A DNA stretch of 64,000 bases, from the NCBI RefSeq assembly GCF_016811995.1, contig NZ_CP069159.1, positions 3,224,001 to 3,288,000 of the forward strand, in the 5' to 3' direction. This document shows positions 1 to 9,803 of the stretch, piece after piece (position 1 is the stretch's first letter; the number at the start of each line of letters is the position of its first letter). A program made the translations under genes and the position numbers. Below the pieces are notes generated by a model. The model was given only the letters and a program-made list of their open reading frames with translations. It made no database searches and was not told where the DNA came from. This DNA is from Citrobacter sp. R56 (GTDB taxonomy: Bacteria; Pseudomonadota; Gammaproteobacteria; Enterobacterales; Enterobacteriaceae).

Positions 1-781
1 CGAATACGAAGCGCTGTTCAAGCAGTGCGGTTTCGCTACGCTGACCAGCGTACCTGGCGTGATGGTGCTGATGGAAAACAGCACCACACGATTAAAACGC
101 TACGCCGAATCCCTGGCAAAACAGCGGAGGGACGGCAAAAAAATTGGCTGTATCGTGATGAATGCCAACCCATTCACGCAAGGTCACCGGTACCTGATCC
201 AACAAGCGGCAGCACAATGTGACTGGCTGCACGTATTCTTAGTCAAAGAGGATACATCCCGTTTCCCGTATGAAGACCGATTTGATTTAGTGCTCAAAGG
301 GACGGCGGATATCCCGCGATTAACCGTCCATCGTGGCTCCGAATACATTATCTCCCGCGCCACCTTCCCGTGCTATTTCATCAAAGAGCAGAGTGTTATC
401 AACCACTGCTACACCGAAATCGACCTGAAGATTTTCCGTCAGTACCTGGCGCCCGCACTGGGCGTCACCCACCGTTTCGTGGGTACTGAACCGTTTTGTA
501 CCGTCACCTCTCAGTACAACCACGATATGCGTTACTGGCTGGAAACGCCCGCGCTTCCCGCCCCACCCATTGAGCTGGTGGAAATTGAGCGGCTGTGTTT
601 TCAGGAGATGCCGATTTCCGCCTCCTGGGTACGCAAGCTGCTGGTTAAAAAAGATCTCACGGCTATCGCGCCGCTGGTGCCTGAAGCCACTCTGCACTAT
701 CTGCAGAACATGCTTGAGCGCAGCCCATCCAGCGCGACAGTCCGCCAAAAGACCCCCGCATTAGAAACAGGTGAAAAATGA
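1..781 (+). CDS. citC: Citrate lyase ligase, C-terminal part (5' end outside window)
   Basis: This is [citrate (pro-3S)-lyase] ligase, which acetylates the thiol of the CitD prosthetic group with acetate and ATP and so switches citrate lyase on. The open frame enters from the left edge (first complete codon at position 2), so the N-terminal acetyltransferase-like domain is missing. What remains is the nucleotidyltransferase-like domain, with the [12 protein letters not shown] motif near position 165 and a late ISASWVR motif near 615, both typical of CitC. The stop codon overlaps the citD start as ATGA at 778-781, which suggests translational coupling in the cit operon. Identity is secure; only the start is unknown. 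Confidence 0.95.
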   Translation, partial: EYEALFKQCGFATLTSVPGVMVLMENSTTRLKRYAESLAKQRRDGKKIGCIVMNANPFTQGHRYLIQQAAAQCDWLHVFLVKEDTSRFPYEDRFDLVLKGTADIPRLTVHRGSEYIISRATFPCYFIKEQSVINHCYTEIDLKIFRQYLAPALGVTHRFVGTEPFCTVTSQYNHDMRYWLETPALPAPPIELVEIERLCFQEMPISASWVRKLLVKKDLTAIAPLVPEATLHYLQNMLERSPSSATVRQKTPALETGEK

Positions 782-1074
782 AAATAAACCAGGCAGCCGT
801 CGCCGGCACACTTGAGTCTGGAGATGTGATGATACGCATCGCTCCGCTCGACACGCAGGAAATCGACCTGCAAATCAACAGCAGCGTTGAAAAACAGTTT
901 GGCGATGCTATCCGCACGACCATTCTGGAGGTGCTCTCACGCTACGAAGTGCGCGGCGTACAGCTGAATGTCGATGATAAAGGCGCGCTGGACTGCATTT
1001 TACGCGCCCGACTGGAAGCCCTGCTGGCGCGCGCCAGCGGTATCCAGGCACTGCCATGGGAGGATCGCCAATGA
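778..1074 (+). CDS. citD: Citrate lyase acyl carrier protein (gamma subunit)
   Basis: This 98-residue protein is the acyl carrier subunit of citrate lyase. In the family, a phosphoribosyl-dephospho-CoA group is attached to a serine near residue 14; here Ser14 sits in the sequence LESGD, matching that site. The start overlaps the citC stop as ATGA, and its own stop overlaps the preferred citE start as ATGA at 1071-1074, so citC, citD and citE form a tightly coupled chain. The length equals the usual family length. Confidence 0.96.
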   Translation: MKINQAAVAGTLESGDVMIRIAPLDTQEIDLQINSSVEKQFGDAIRTTILEVLSRYEVRGVQLNVDDKGALDCILRARLEALLARASGIQALPWEDRQ

Positions 1075-1979
1075 TTTCCACCTCCTTACAACAACGTAAA
1101 TCCCGCACCCGTCGCAGCATGCTGTTCGTACCTGGCGCCAATGCCGCCATGATCAGCAATTCGTTCATCTATCCGGCAGATGCGCTGATGTTCGATCTGG
1201 AAGACTCTGTCGCACTGCGTGAAAAAGATGCCGCTCGTCGTCTGGTGTACCACGCCCTGCAACACCCGCTTTATCGCGATATTGAAACCATTGTGCGCGT
1301 TAATGCCCTCGATTCTGAATGGGGTATCAACGACCTGGAAGCCGTTGTCCGCGGCGGCGCCGATATTGTGCGCTTACCGAAAACCGACACCGCGCAGGAC
1401 GTTATCGATATTGAAAAAGAGATCCTGCGTATTGAGAAAACCTGCGGCCGCGAAACCGGCAGCACCGGTTTGCTCGCCGCCGTGGAATCGCCGCTGGGCA
1501 TCACCCGCGCGGTCGAAATTGCGCATGCGTCTGAACGTCTGATCGGTATTGCGCTGGGCGCGGAAGACTACGTACGTAACCTGCGTACCGAGCGTTCGCC
1601 AGAAGGTACCGAGCTTCTGTTTGCCCGATGCTCCATTTTGCAGGCGGCGCGTTCTGCCGGTATTCAGGCGTTTGACACGGTCTATTCCGATGCCAACAAC
1701 GAAGCGGGTTTCCTGAATGAAGCTTCGCATATCAAGCAGTTGGGTTTTGATGGCAAGTCGCTCATTAACCCACGTCAGATTGAACTGCTGCACAACCTGT
1801 ATGCCCCGACGCAGAAAGAAGTGACCCATGCCCGTCTGGTGGTGGAGGCCGCTGAAGCCGCTGCCCGTGAAGGCCGTGGCGTCGTTTCTCTGAACGGCAA
1901 GATGGTAGACAGCCCGGTTATTGAACGTGCTCGTCTGGTGCTTTCCCGCGCAGAACTTTCCGGCATCCGCGAAGAATAA
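1071..1979 (+). CDS. citE: Citrate lyase beta subunit (citryl-ACP lyase)
   Basis: CitE cleaves citryl-ACP into oxaloacetate and acetyl-ACP. The protein is a HpcH/HpaI-type TIM-barrel lyase with the conserved segments [16 protein letters not shown] and [10 protein letters not shown]. The frame extends upstream to an ATG at 1056. The ATG at 1071 is preferred because it gives the usual 302 residues (starting [10 protein letters not shown]), overlaps the citD stop and lies 6 nt after a GGAGG at 1060. It sits between citD and citF in the standard cit order. Confidence 0.95.
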   Translation: MISTSLQQRKSRTRRSMLFVPGANAAMISNSFIYPADALMFDLEDSVALREKDAARRLVYHALQHPLYRDIETIVRVNALDSEWGINDLEAVVRGGADIVRLPKTDTAQDVIDIEKEILRIEKTCGRETGSTGLLAAVESPLGITRAVEIAHASERLIGIALGAEDYVRNLRTERSPEGTELLFARCSILQAARSAGIQAFDTVYSDANNEAGFLNEASHIKQLGFDGKSLINPRQIELLHNLYAPTQKEVTHARLVVEAAEAAAREGRGVVSLNGKMVDSPVIERARLVLSRAELSGIREE

Positions 1980-1990
1980 GGCAAAAAAAA

Positions 1991-3523
1991 ATGACGCAGA
2001 AAATCGAACAACTTCAACGACAAGAACGGGTAACAGCCTGGAGTCGCCGCGCGGAAAGTGAACTTTCCGCCTTTCAGAGCAGCTCAAAACAGAACCTGCA
2101 GGCGCAAAAACCGCGCAACAAAAAACTGTGTGCCGATCTCGAAGAAGCCATTCGCCGTTCCGGTTTGCAGGACGGTATGACTATCTCTTTCCACCACGCT
2201 TTCCGTGGCGGCGATCTGACGATCAACCTGGTCATGGACACGATCGCCAGAATGGGCTTTAAAAATCTGACCCTGGCCTCCAGTTCGCTGAGCGACTGCC
2301 ACGCGCCGCTGGTCGGTCACATTCGCAAGGGTGTGGTTAGCCGTATCTATACCTCCGGTCTGCGCGGACCGTTGGCGGAAGAAATTTCCCGCGGATTGCT
2401 GGAAGACCCCGTGCAAATCCACTCACACGGCGGTCGTGTACACCTTGTACAAAGCGGCGAATTGAGTATTGATGTGGCATTCCTCGGAGTTCCCTCTTGC
2501 GATCCTTTCGGTAACGCCAATGGTTATACCGGTAAAGCCTGTTGCGGTTCTCTGGGCTATGCGAAAGTCGATGCCGAAAACGCGAAACAGGTCGTGCTGT
2601 TGACAGAGGCGTTACTGCCCTATCCGCATAACCCGGCCAGCATTGCTCAGGATCAGGTGGATCTCATCGTGCAGATCGATCAGGTGGGTGATGCCGATAA
2701 AATCGGTGCTGACGCGACCCGTATGACCACCAACCCGCGCGAACTGCTGATCGCCCGCAGCGCGGCAGAAGTAATCGCCAACTCTGGCTACTTCAAAGAG
2801 GGATTCTCCCTGCAAACCGGAACCGGCGGTGCGTCTCTCGCCGTCACCCGTTTCCTGGAAGACAAAATGCGCAGCCGCGACATTCGCGCCGATTTTGCGC
2901 TGGGGGGAATCACCGCCACCATCGTTGACCTGCATGAAAAAGGGCTGATCCGCAAGCTGCTGGATGTACAGAGCTTTGACCGTAATGCCGCCGAATCACT
3001 GGCTCGCAACCCGAATCACATCGAAATCAGCGCCAACCAGTACGCCAACTGGGGTTCTAAAGGGGCATCGGTTGACCGTCTGGATGTCGTGGTACTGAGC
3101 GCGCTGGAAGTGGACACCCACTTCAATGTCAACGTGCTGACCGGTTCTGACGGCGTACTGCGTGGCGCATCCGGCGGTCACTGCGATACCGCCGTTGCCG
3201 CAGCCCTGTCAATTATCGTCGCTCCGCTGGTACGCGGTCGTATCCCTACGCTGGTAGACAATGTAACCACCTGTGTGACCCCTGGATCCAGCGTTGACAT
3301 TCTGGTGACAGACCATGGCATCGCCGTCAACCCGGCGCGTCCGGAGCTGGCCGAACGTCTGAAAGAAGCGGGAATGAAAGTGGTGTCGATCGAATGGCTG
3401 CGCGAACGTGCGCAACAGCTCACCGGTCAGCCTCGCCCGATTGAATACACCGACCGCGTGATTGCCGTGGTGCGTTACCGCGATGGTTCGGTCATTGATG
3501 TCGTTCATCAGGTGAAGGAATAA
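1991..3523 (+). CDS. citF: Citrate lyase alpha subunit (citrate CoA-transferase)
   Basis: CitF (510 residues, the usual length) is the acyl-ACP:citrate transferase subunit. It exchanges the acetyl group on CitD for citrate so that CitE can cleave it. The sequence shows a CitF/CoA-transferase-like pattern, including SFHHAFRGGD near residue 60 and glycine-rich segments such as GTGGASLAV and LRGASGGHCD. It follows citE by 11 nt, with an AAGG upstream as a weak ribosome site, and lies 3 nt before citX. Confidence 0.96.
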   Translation: MTQKIEQLQRQERVTAWSRRAESELSAFQSSSKQNLQAQKPRNKKLCADLEEAIRRSGLQDGMTISFHHAFRGGDLTINLVMDTIARMGFKNLTLASSSLSDCHAPLVGHIRKGVVSRIYTSGLRGPLAEEISRGLLEDPVQIHSHGGRVHLVQSGELSIDVAFLGVPSCDPFGNANGYTGKACCGSLGYAKVDAENAKQVVLLTEALLPYPHNPASIAQDQVDLIVQIDQVGDADKIGADATRMTTNPRELLIARSAAEVIANSGYFKEGFSLQTGTGGASLAVTRFLEDKMRSRDIRADFALGGITATIVDLHEKGLIRKLLDVQSFDRNAAESLARNPNHIEISANQYANWGSKGASVDRLDVVVLSALEVDTHFNVNVLTGSDGVLRGASGGHCDTAVAAALSIIVAPLVRGRIPTLVDNVTTCVTPGSSVDILVTDHGIAVNPARPELAERLKEAGMKVVSIEWLRERAQQLTGQPRPIEYTDRVIAVVRYRDGSVIDVVHQVKE

Positions 3524-3526
3524 ACC

Positions 3527-4066
3527 ATGCACCTGCTCCCTGTTAATAATGCCACCCGTCATGCGGTTTCTATTCCCGAGCTGCTCGCCAGCCGTGATGA
3601 GAGACAAGCAAAGCAACACGCCTGGCTCGCGCGCCATGCTACACCACTGATCTCCTTTACCGTGGTAGCGCCAGGGCCGATTAAAGACAGCGAAGTCACC
3701 CGCGGCATCTTTAATCACGGCGTGAATGCTCTGCACGTACTGATGCAGAAATCTGGCTGGTTTATCAGGGAGCAGTCCATCGTGGTTTCAGCCAGCGGGC
3801 CGGAAGCGCTGTTTGCGCTTGAAGGTCCGGCCCGCGACATCAAGCTTGCCACGATCGAACTTGAACATCAGTCCCCACTGGGACGTTTGTGGGACATCGA
3901 TGTGCTGACCCCTGAGGGGGTCATCATGTCCCGCCGCGATTTTGCGCTTCCGCCTCGCCGCTGTCTGCTGTGCGAGCAAAGCGCCGTTGAATGCGCGCGG
4001 GGTAAAACCCATGCGCTTTCCGAACTTCTCATTCACATGGAGGCGTTGCTGCATGATGCCCAATAA
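3527..4066 (+). CDS. citX: Apo-citrate lyase phosphoribosyl-dephospho-CoA transferase
   Basis: CitX moves the 2'-(5''-triphosphoribosyl)-3'-dephospho-CoA group made by CitG onto the serine of CitD, with loss of pyrophosphate. The 179-residue product shows the recognisable [12 protein letters not shown] segment and the RRCLLCEQ motif around residues 140-155. It is close to the usual length of about 183. The 3' end overlaps the citG start by 14 nt, so the two cofactor genes are probably co-translated. Confidence 0.93.
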   Translation: MHLLPVNNATRHAVSIPELLASRDERQAKQHAWLARHATPLISFTVVAPGPIKDSEVTRGIFNHGVNALHVLMQKSGWFIREQSIVVSASGPEALFALEGPARDIKLATIELEHQSPLGRLWDIDVLTPEGVIMSRRDFALPPRRCLLCEQSAVECARGKTHALSELLIHMEALLHDAQ

Positions 4067-4949
4067 AGCAACGTCGACCACGACCACCGCCCTATCCCCC
4101 TCTTTGCTCGAAGACTGGGCAACGCTGGGATGGCGCGCCATGATGACCGAGGTGAATTTATCGCCCAAACCCGGTCTGGTGGATCGCCTCAACTGTGGTG
4201 CGCACAAAGATATGGCGCTGGAAGATTTCCACCGTAGCGCACTGGCAATCCAGGCCTGGCTGCCACGCTTTATCGAATACGGGGCTTACAGCGCGCAAAT
4301 GCTGCCAGAAGACGTACTGAAAGGTTTGCGTCCGATTGGAATGGCTTGCGAAGCGGACATGTTCCGCGCGACCGCCGGGGTAAACACGCACAAAGGCAGC
4401 ATTTTTTCACTGGGATTGCTGTTTGCCGCCGTGGGTCGCCTCCATCAACGACACTCCCCAATCACTCCCGAGACGCTCTGTCACACCGCCGCAGCATTTT
4501 GCGCAGGAATGACACAGCACGAACTGCGCCAGAACAATCAACAACTCACAGCAGGTCAGCGTCTCTATCAACAATTGGGGTTAACCGGTGCGCGAGGTGA
4601 AGCGGAAGCTGGCTATCCGCTGGTGATCCATCATGCGCTGCCGCACTACCGTGCTCTGCTGGCTCAGGGGCGAGATCCTGAACTGGCGTTACTCGATACC
4701 TTACTGCTGCTGATGGCGATGAATGGGGATACCAACGTCGCGTCTCGCGGTGGGGAGCAGGGGCTGCACTGGCTACAGCAGCAGGCAAAGAGTCTGCTGC
4801 AAAACGGGGGGATACGAACTCCCGCCGATCTTCATTCTCTACGCCAGTTTGACCAGCAGTGCATTGAACGCAACCTCAGCCCAGGGGGGTGCGCCGATCT
4901 ACTGATTGTCACCTGGTTTTTAGCTCAAATTTCGCAAGTTAACCATTAA
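4053..4949 (+). CDS. citG: Triphosphoribosyl-dephospho-CoA synthase
   Basis: CitG makes the citrate lyase prosthetic-group precursor from dephospho-CoA and ATP. The reading frame opens at 3942. The ATG at 4053 (or the adjacent one at 4056) is preferred because a GGAGG lies 9 nt upstream and it gives about 298 residues, near the family length of about 292. Family segments seen include [14 protein letters not shown]-like sequence near residue 35, the [14 protein letters not shown] motif and [10 protein letters not shown]. It overlaps the end of citX and is followed after 37 nt by citT. Confidence 0.93.
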   Translation: MMPNKATSTTTTALSPSLLEDWATLGWRAMMTEVNLSPKPGLVDRLNCGAHKDMALEDFHRSALAIQAWLPRFIEYGAYSAQMLPEDVLKGLRPIGMACEADMFRATAGVNTHKGSIFSLGLLFAAVGRLHQRHSPITPETLCHTAAAFCAGMTQHELRQNNQQLTAGQRLYQQLGLTGARGEAEAGYPLVIHHALPHYRALLAQGRDPELALLDTLLLLMAMNGDTNVASRGGEQGLHWLQQQAKSLLQNGGIRTPADLHSLRQFDQQCIERNLSPGGCADLLIVTWFLAQISQVNH

Positions 4950-4986
4950 CACAATTACATAAAAGATCCTTTCCGGAGAATCACTC

Positions 4987-6450
4987 ATGTCTTTATCTAA
5001 AGATAATATATGGAAGTTGTTGGCCCCATTGGTAGTAATGGGCGTCATGTTTCTTATCCCTGTCCCCGATGGGATGCCCCCTCAGGCCTGGCACTATTTC
5101 GCCGTTTTTGTGGCGATGATTGTCGGGATGATTCTGGAGCCGATTCCGGCGACAGCCATCAGTTTTATTGCCGTTACCATTTGCGTGATTGGCAGCAACT
5201 ACCTGCTGTTTGATGCCAAAGAGCTGGCGGACCCCAGTTTTGATGCCGGTAAACAGGCGTTGAAATGGGGGCTGGCCGGTTTCTCCAGCACCACCGTATG
5301 GCTGGTATTTGGCGCCTTTATTTTCGCTCTGGGCTACGAAGTGACTGGTCTGGGACGTCGAATCGCGCTGTTCCTGGTGAAATTCATGGGTAAGCGTACC
5401 CTGACGCTGGGCTATGCCATTGTCATCATTGACATCCTTCTGGCGCCGTTTACGCCCTCTAACACGGCGCGAACCGGGGGGACCGTATTCCCGGTAATCA
5501 AAAACCTGCCGCCGCTGTTTAAATCATTCCCTAACGATCCTTCCGCACGCCGTATCGGTGGGTATCTGATGTGGATGATGGTGATCAGTACCAGTCTCAG
5601 TTCTTCCATGTTTGTCACCGGCGCGGCACCGAACGTACTGGGTCTGGAATTCGTCAGCAAAATTGCAGGTATTCAGATTAGCTGGCTGCAATGGTTCCTG
5701 AGCTTCCTGCCAGTGGGCATTATTTTGCTGATCGTTGCGCCGTGGCTCTCATACGTGCTCTACAAGCCGGAAGTCACCCACAGTGCGGAAGTCGCTGCAT
5801 GGGCTGGTGACGAGCTTAAAACCATGGGCAGTCTGACCCGCAAAGAAACAACGTTGATCGGTCTGGTACTGCTCAGCTTAGGTCTGTGGGTTTTTGGCGG
5901 CGAAATGATCGACGCCACCGCCGTTGGTCTGCTGGCCGTCTCTCTGATGCTGGCACTGCATGTTGTGCCGTGGAAGGACATTACCCGTTATAACAGCGCG
6001 TGGAACACGCTGGTCAACCTCGCTACGCTGGTAGTGATGGCGAATGGTCTGACCCGCTCTGGCTTCATCGACTGGTTTGCTTCTACCATGAGTTCTCACC
6101 TGGAAGGCTTCTCGCCTAACGCAACGGTGATTGTCCTGGTGCTGGTGTTCTATTTTGCGCACTACCTGTTCGCCAGCCTCTCCGCACATACCGCGACCAT
6201 GCTGCCAGTTATTCTGGCGGTCGGTAAAGGTATCCCGGGCGTGCCGATGGAACACCTTTGTATTCTGCTGGTTCTGTCCATCGGTATCATGGGCTGTCTG
6301 ACGCCTTACGCGACTGGCCCTGGCGTCATCATTTACGGCTGTGGCTATGTGAAATCCAAAGACTACTGGCGTCTGGGCGCGATCTTTGGTGTCATCTATA
6401 TCGCGATGCTGCTGCTGGTGGGTTGGCCGATTCTGGCGCTGTGGAGCTAA
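4987..6450 (+). CDS. citT: Citrate/succinate antiporter CitT
   Basis: CitT (487 residues) is an inner-membrane DASS-family carrier that exchanges external citrate for internal succinate during anaerobic citrate fermentation. The protein is strongly hydrophobic throughout, with many membrane segments, and contains the DASS-type stretches PFTPSNTARTGGT near residue 160 and GTAPNVLG-like FVTGAAPNVLG near 217. A GGAG ribosome site precedes the ATG. It closes the cit operon and is followed by a clear hairpin terminator. A regulator (CitAB) is expected upstream of citC, outside the window. Confidence 0.95.
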   Translation: MSLSKDNIWKLLAPLVVMGVMFLIPVPDGMPPQAWHYFAVFVAMIVGMILEPIPATAISFIAVTICVIGSNYLLFDAKELADPSFDAGKQALKWGLAGFSSTTVWLVFGAFIFALGYEVTGLGRRIALFLVKFMGKRTLTLGYAIVIIDILLAPFTPSNTARTGGTVFPVIKNLPPLFKSFPNDPSARRIGGYLMWMMVISTSLSSSMFVTGAAPNVLGLEFVSKIAGIQISWLQWFLSFLPVGIILLIVAPWLSYVLYKPEVTHSAEVAAWAGDELKTMGSLTRKETTLIGLVLLSLGLWVFGGEMIDATAVGLLAVSLMLALHVVPWKDITRYNSAWNTLVNLATLVVMANGLTRSGFIDWFASTMSSHLEGFSPNATVIVLVLVFYFAHYLFASLSAHTATMLPVILAVGKGIPGVPMEHLCILLVLSIGIMGCLTPYATGPGVIIYGCGYVKSKDYWRLGAIFGVIYIAMLLLVGWPILALWS

Positions 6451-6478
6451 TCCCCTTCTCCATCCTCGGATGAAAATG

Positions 6479-6512
6479 ATGCCAGTCAGATAAACCTGAC
6501 TGGCATTTTTTA
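6479..6512 (+). terminator. Rho-independent terminator after citT
   Basis: Inverted repeat GCCAGTCAG / CTGACTGGC at 6481-6504 with a short loop, followed by a run of T. It lies 30 nt after the citT stop and before rna, so it probably ends the cit operon transcript. Confidence 0.85.
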
Positions 6513-6558
6513 TGGTTAAATAGATGATATACAGTATTTCTATATATCAGAATTAATC

Positions 6559-7365
6559 ATGAAACCAATATGGCGTTACAGTCCTCTACTGGCCGCATTT
6601 CTGCTTCCAGTCTCCACGGTGAAAGCCGACGAACTTCAGGCGAAACAGTACGGTGATTTCGACCGCTATGTGTTGGCGCTCTCCTGGCAAACCGGTTTTT
6701 GCCAAAGCCAGCATGAACGCCAGCGTCAGGAACCTGACGAATGTCGCCTGCAAAAAGAAACCCAGGACAAAGCCGATTTTCTGACCGTACACGGACTGTG
6801 GCCAGGCCTGCCTAAATCCATCGCCGTCAGAGACGTGGATGAACGCCGATGGATGCGCTACGGCTGTGCGACCCGCCCGATCCCGAACCTGCCGGAAGCC
6901 CGCGCCAGCCGTAAATGCGCTGCCCCTCAAACAGGGCTGTCGCTGGAAAGCGCCGCGAAGTTGAGCGCGGTGATGCCCGGTGCCGGAGGACACACTTGCC
7001 TTGAACGCTATGAATACGCCAAACACGGTGCCTGTTTTGGTTTTGATCCGAATGTCTATTTCAACACAATGGTACGCCTAAACAGCGAGGTTAAGCGCAG
7101 CGCGCTGGGAGATTTTCTGAGAAGCCATTACGGTAAAGCCGTCAGCCGCGCGGACTTTGATGCCGCCGTGGCGGCAAGCTGGGGCAAAGAGAGCATCAAA
7201 GCGGTGAAGTTGAGCTGCCACGGCAATCCCGCCTACCTGACGGAAATGCAGTTTTCGTTACATGCAAACGCCATCAACAAGCCGCTGGCTGCCGCCTCTT
7301 TTGCATCGCAACCGCATCCCGGCAACTGCGGCAAACGTTTTATACTGGATAGCGTCGGATATTAA
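6559..7365 (+). CDS. rna: Ribonuclease I, periplasmic
   Basis: RNase I is a periplasmic, broad-specificity T2-family endoribonuclease. The 268-residue precursor has a Sec signal peptide, cut probably after residue 23 (VKA/DE). Both T2 active-site blocks are present: HGLWPG with His78, and YEYAKHGACF with Glu152, Lys155 and His156. There are several cysteines, as expected for an exported disulfide protein. It is monocistronic between two hairpins. The upstream 100 nt are AT-rich and presumably contain its promoter, but no clean -35/-10 pair was chosen. Confidence 0.95.
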   Translation: MKPIWRYSPLLAAFLLPVSTVKADELQAKQYGDFDRYVLALSWQTGFCQSQHERQRQEPDECRLQKETQDKADFLTVHGLWPGLPKSIAVRDVDERRWMRYGCATRPIPNLPEARASRKCAAPQTGLSLESAAKLSAVMPGAGGHTCLERYEYAKHGACFGFDPNVYFNTMVRLNSEVKRSALGDFLRSHYGKAVSRADFDAAVAASWGKESIKAVKLSCHGNPAYLTEMQFSLHANAINKPLAAASFASQPHPGNCGKRFILDSVGY

Positions 7366-7370
7366 GGCCA

Positions 7371-7402
7371 TGAAACCGGTGCATAAGCCGCACCGGTTTT
7401 AC
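7371..7402 (+). terminator. Terminator after rna
   Basis: Inverted repeat AAACCGGTGC / GCACCGGTTT at 7373-7399 directly behind the rna stop codon, followed by a short T-rich stretch. The next gene converges from the right, so the hairpin may act in both directions. Confidence 0.75.
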
Positions 7403-7469
7403 GCCAATTGCACTTCGCTCATCTCCCTGTTGAATAAAGAGGATCAGCGCAGCACACTCTGTTCAGCCA

Positions 7470-8300
7470 TTATGACTGGATAAACGTCAACAGGTCCTGA
7501 TTAATCTGGTGTTTATGGGTGGTACAAATACCGTGCGATCCCCCTTCGTAGATTTTCAACTGCGCGTCAGGCAACATCGCCGCCGCCGCTTTACCGCACG
7601 TTTCAAACGGGACGATTTGATCATCATCGCCATGAATAACCAGCGTCGGAATCGTCATTCTTTTGAGATCGTCTCGCAGGTCAGTCTCTGAAAACGCCTT
7701 AATACAGTCGTACAGAGCTTTTATTGACCCTTGTAAACCTTGCTCGACAAAGCTTTCGCGCACCGCTTTTGACTCTTTTTCTCCAGCCCGGTTGTAGCCA
7801 TAAAACGCCGCGGTAAGCTCATAAAAAAACGCGGCGCGATCGTTGACGACGCCTTGCCGAATCCCATCAAACACCTCTTTCGGTACGCCGTTGGGGTTAA
7901 AATCGGTTTTGACCATGATGGGCGTCACTGCGCCGATCAGTACGGCTTTCGCAACCCGCTGTGTCCCGTGTCGACCAATGTAGCGTGCGACCTCGCCACC
8001 GCCTGTCGAATGACCAACGTGCACCGCATCTTTTAAATTCAGGTGCGACGTCAACTCGGCCAGATCATCGGCATACTGATCCATATGATGACCGTCCCAG
8101 GGCTGTGCCGAACGGCCATGTCCCCGACGATCGTGAGCAATCACGCGAAACCCTTTCGATCCCAAAAAAAGCATCTGATCTTCGAACGCATCTGCCGTCA
8201 ATGGCCAGCCGTGGCTAAAGACGATGGGCTGCCCGCTGCCCCAATCTTTAAAGTACAGATAACTGCCATCTTTTAACGTGAGTTTGTCGTACTGGCTCAT
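7470..8300 (-). CDS. Alpha/beta hydrolase, non-heme chloroperoxidase-like
   Basis: A 276-residue alpha/beta-hydrolase of the family often annotated as non-heme chloroperoxidase or arylesterase. The catalytic triad is visible: nucleophile Ser in GHSTGGG, Asp in HGDDDQIVP, and His in GGSHGI near the C-terminus. No signal peptide is seen, so it is probably cytoplasmic. The true substrate cannot be read from the sequence; such enzymes act on small esters or lactones. The ATG at 8300 is chosen because an AGGAGA lies 5 nt upstream; the frame is open further to 8363. From memory E. coli K-12 has rna and rnk adjacent, so this gene is an insertion relative to K-12. Confidence 0.85.
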   Translation of the reverse strand: MSQYDKLTLKDGSYLYFKDWGSGQPIVFSHGWPLTADAFEDQMLFLGSKGFRVIAHDRRGHGRSAQPWDGHHMDQYADDLAELTSHLNLKDAVHVGHSTGGGEVARYIGRHGTQRVAKAVLIGAVTPIMVKTDFNPNGVPKEVFDGIRQGVVNDRAAFFYELTAAFYGYNRAGEKESKAVRESFVEQGLQGSIKALYDCIKAFSETDLRDDLKRMTIPTLVIHGDDDQIVPFETCGKAAAAMLPDAQLKIYEGGSHGICTTHKHQINQDLLTFIQS

Positions 8301-8447
8301 GAGCTCTCCTTCAAGGAAACGCTGAGTATGTGGACCCGCCCGCGGCGAGCGCTTAAAAAGCATAATGCAAATTTGAGAACGATCCCGTTTTTCGGCTAAA
8401 ATTCACTCAATGCTATAAACGCTATCAATGTTAAGGATTTGCCCGAA

Positions 8448-8463
8448 TGTGAACTAAATCACT
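8448..8463 (+). promoter_or_regulatory. Putative CRP site upstream of rnk
   Basis: The sequence TGTGAACTAAATCACT matches the CRP consensus TGTGA-N6-TCACA at 9 of 10 defined positions. It lies in the divergent gap between the hydrolase and rnk, centred about 130 nt upstream of the rnk start codon. Function is inferred from the match only. Confidence 0.5.
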
Positions 8464-8501
8464 TCAAAGAAGGGGTAAGTCTCAGTATCATCAGGAAAGC
8501 T

Positions 8502-8537
8502 AAACCCTCGCCGCCAGACGGTGAGGGTTTTCTTTTG
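8502..8537 (+). terminator. Terminator-like hairpin just upstream of rnk
   Basis: Stem AAACCCTC / GAGGGTTT with further pairing inside, followed by TTCTTTT. It reads in the direction of rnk and sits about 50 nt before its start codon, with no plus-strand gene ending here. It is either an attenuator in the rnk leader or a leftover terminator of a lost gene. Confidence 0.6.
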
Positions 8538-8585
8538 GGATTATTTACCTGCGCTACTCGCAGTATCGACGACATGGAGTAATAA

Positions 8586-8996
8586 ATGTCCAGACCAACT
8601 ATTATCATCAACGACCTCGACGCCGAACGCATCGACCGCCTGTTGGAGCAACCTGCGTTTGCCGGTTTACCGATTGCTGATGCGTTAAACGCAGAGCTGG
8701 ATCGCGCCCAAATGTGTTCACCAGAAGAGATGCCGCATAACGTCGTGACCATGAACAGTCGGGTGAAATTCCGTAACCTTGCCGACGGCGAGACGCGCGT
8801 TCGCACGCTGGTCTACCCGGCGAACATGACGGACAGCAGCACCCAATTGTCGGTGATGGCTCCGGTTGGTGCTGCCCTTTTAGGTCTGCGCGTTGGCGAC
8901 ACCATTCACTGGGAACTGCCAGGTGGCACCGCCACGCACCTTGAAGTGCTGGAGCTTGAATACCAGCCTGAAGCGGCAGGCGATTACCTGCGCTAA
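8586..8996 (+). CDS. rnk: Regulator of nucleoside diphosphate kinase
   Basis: Rnk (136 residues, the standard length) is a GreA/GreB-related protein that binds RNA polymerase and was named for raising nucleoside diphosphate kinase levels. The C-terminal half (from about residue 50) is the FKBP-like GreA/B C-terminal fold, with the segments MNSRVKFRN and [13 protein letters not shown]. The N-terminal part is a short helical hairpin that lacks the acidic tip of GreA. The ATG is preceded by GGAG at a good distance. A CRP-like site and a terminator-like hairpin lie upstream. Confidence 0.95.
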   Translation: MSRPTIIINDLDAERIDRLLEQPAFAGLPIADALNAELDRAQMCSPEEMPHNVVTMNSRVKFRNLADGETRVRTLVYPANMTDSSTQLSVMAPVGAALLGLRVGDTIHWELPGGTATHLEVLELEYQPEAAGDYLR

Positions 8997-9030
8997 CGCT
9001 GTCTTTTCAAAGCCAAACGCGTTATTTTGC

Positions 9031-9055
9031 AGAGGATGCATTCGCATCCTCTTTC
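9031..9055 (+). terminator. Terminator after rnk
   Basis: Perfect nine-base-pair stem AGAGGATGC / GCATCCTCT with a four-base loop, 35 nt after the rnk stop. The T-run behind it is short. Confidence 0.7.
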
Positions 9056-9139
9056 CAGTTAAATATCAACCAAATTTATCATTCCTGCTTTTTTTACGAC
9101 GAACTAACCTGATTGGGGTATCTGTCGGTGGAAAAGCAT

Positions 9140-9229
9140 ATGGCTGAGGCTCTCGGTATCACGGTAGTGTATATCCTGATAGCAGCGATTCTCGTTGCCG
9201 CTGTGCTATTTCTCGAACAGCACTGGTAA
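9140..9229 (+). CDS. Candidate 29-residue single-span membrane peptide
   Basis: A short frame between rnk and uspG encodes a 29-residue peptide starting MAEALGITVV, with about 20 uninterrupted hydrophobic residues and ending in EQHW. It looks like the small membrane proteins known in enterobacteria, though I do not recognise a named one. A GGTGGA lies 7-8 nt upstream of the ATG. An in-frame GTG at 9128, with GGGG nine bases before it, would add four residues. The rest of this 357-nt gap holds the rnk terminator and the uspG promoter region. Support is from composition and spacing only. Confidence 0.55.
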   Translation: MAEALGITVVYILIAAILVAAVLFLEQHW

Positions 9230-9353
9230 TCCCTTATTCTCAGTATTGTCTCCTCTTTGATCCTTTAAAAACCTAAATCTGTGCCGTGACTGACAGAATC
9301 ATATTCATTAATATGATGTTATATGTTCATGCGATAACAAGGAGAGACTGCTT

Positions 9354-9782
9354 ATGTACAAAACAATCATTATGCCGGTTGATGTTTTCGAAATGGAACT
9401 GAGCGATAAGGCCGTACGCCACGCTGAATTTCTGGCGCAACAGGATGGCGTCATTCATCTGCTGCATGTCCTGCCGGGTTCCGCCAGTTTGAGTTTGCAT
9501 CGGTTTGCCGCCGATGTTCGCCGTTTTGAGGAGCATCTACAGCACGAAGCGGAAACCCGCCTGCAAACGATGGTCGGTCATTTCAGTCTTGATCCTTCGC
9601 GGATTAAGCCGCATGTTCGTTTTGGCAACGTGCGGGACGTGGTCAACGACTTAGCGGAAGAACTGAAGGCGGATGTGGTGGTCATTGGGTCACGAAACCC
9701 GTCAATCAGCACCCATCTTCTCGGTTCTAATGCGTCAAGCGTTGTCCGCCATGCCAACCTGCCCGTGTTGGTCGTGCGTTAA
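9354..9782 (+). CDS. uspG: Universal stress protein UspG
   Basis: A 142-residue cytoplasmic UspA-superfamily protein. The N-terminal strand [11 protein letters not shown] and the C-terminal ATP-binding signature GSRN-x9[19 protein letters not shown] are typical of the nucleotide-binding UspFG group. In E. coli UspG is linked to stress survival, adhesion and motility; its exact biochemical role is not settled. AAGGAGAG lies upstream of the ATG. It converges on ahpF, with two hairpins between them. Confidence 0.94.
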   Translation: MYKTIIMPVDVFEMELSDKAVRHAEFLAQQDGVIHLLHVLPGSASLSLHRFAADVRRFEEHLQHEAETRLQTMVGHFSLDPSRIKPHVRFGNVRDVVNDLAEELKADVVVIGSRNPSISTHLLGSNASSVVRHANLPVLVVR

Positions 9783-9803
9783 TTCGCCCAAGTCTGATAC
9801 TGA

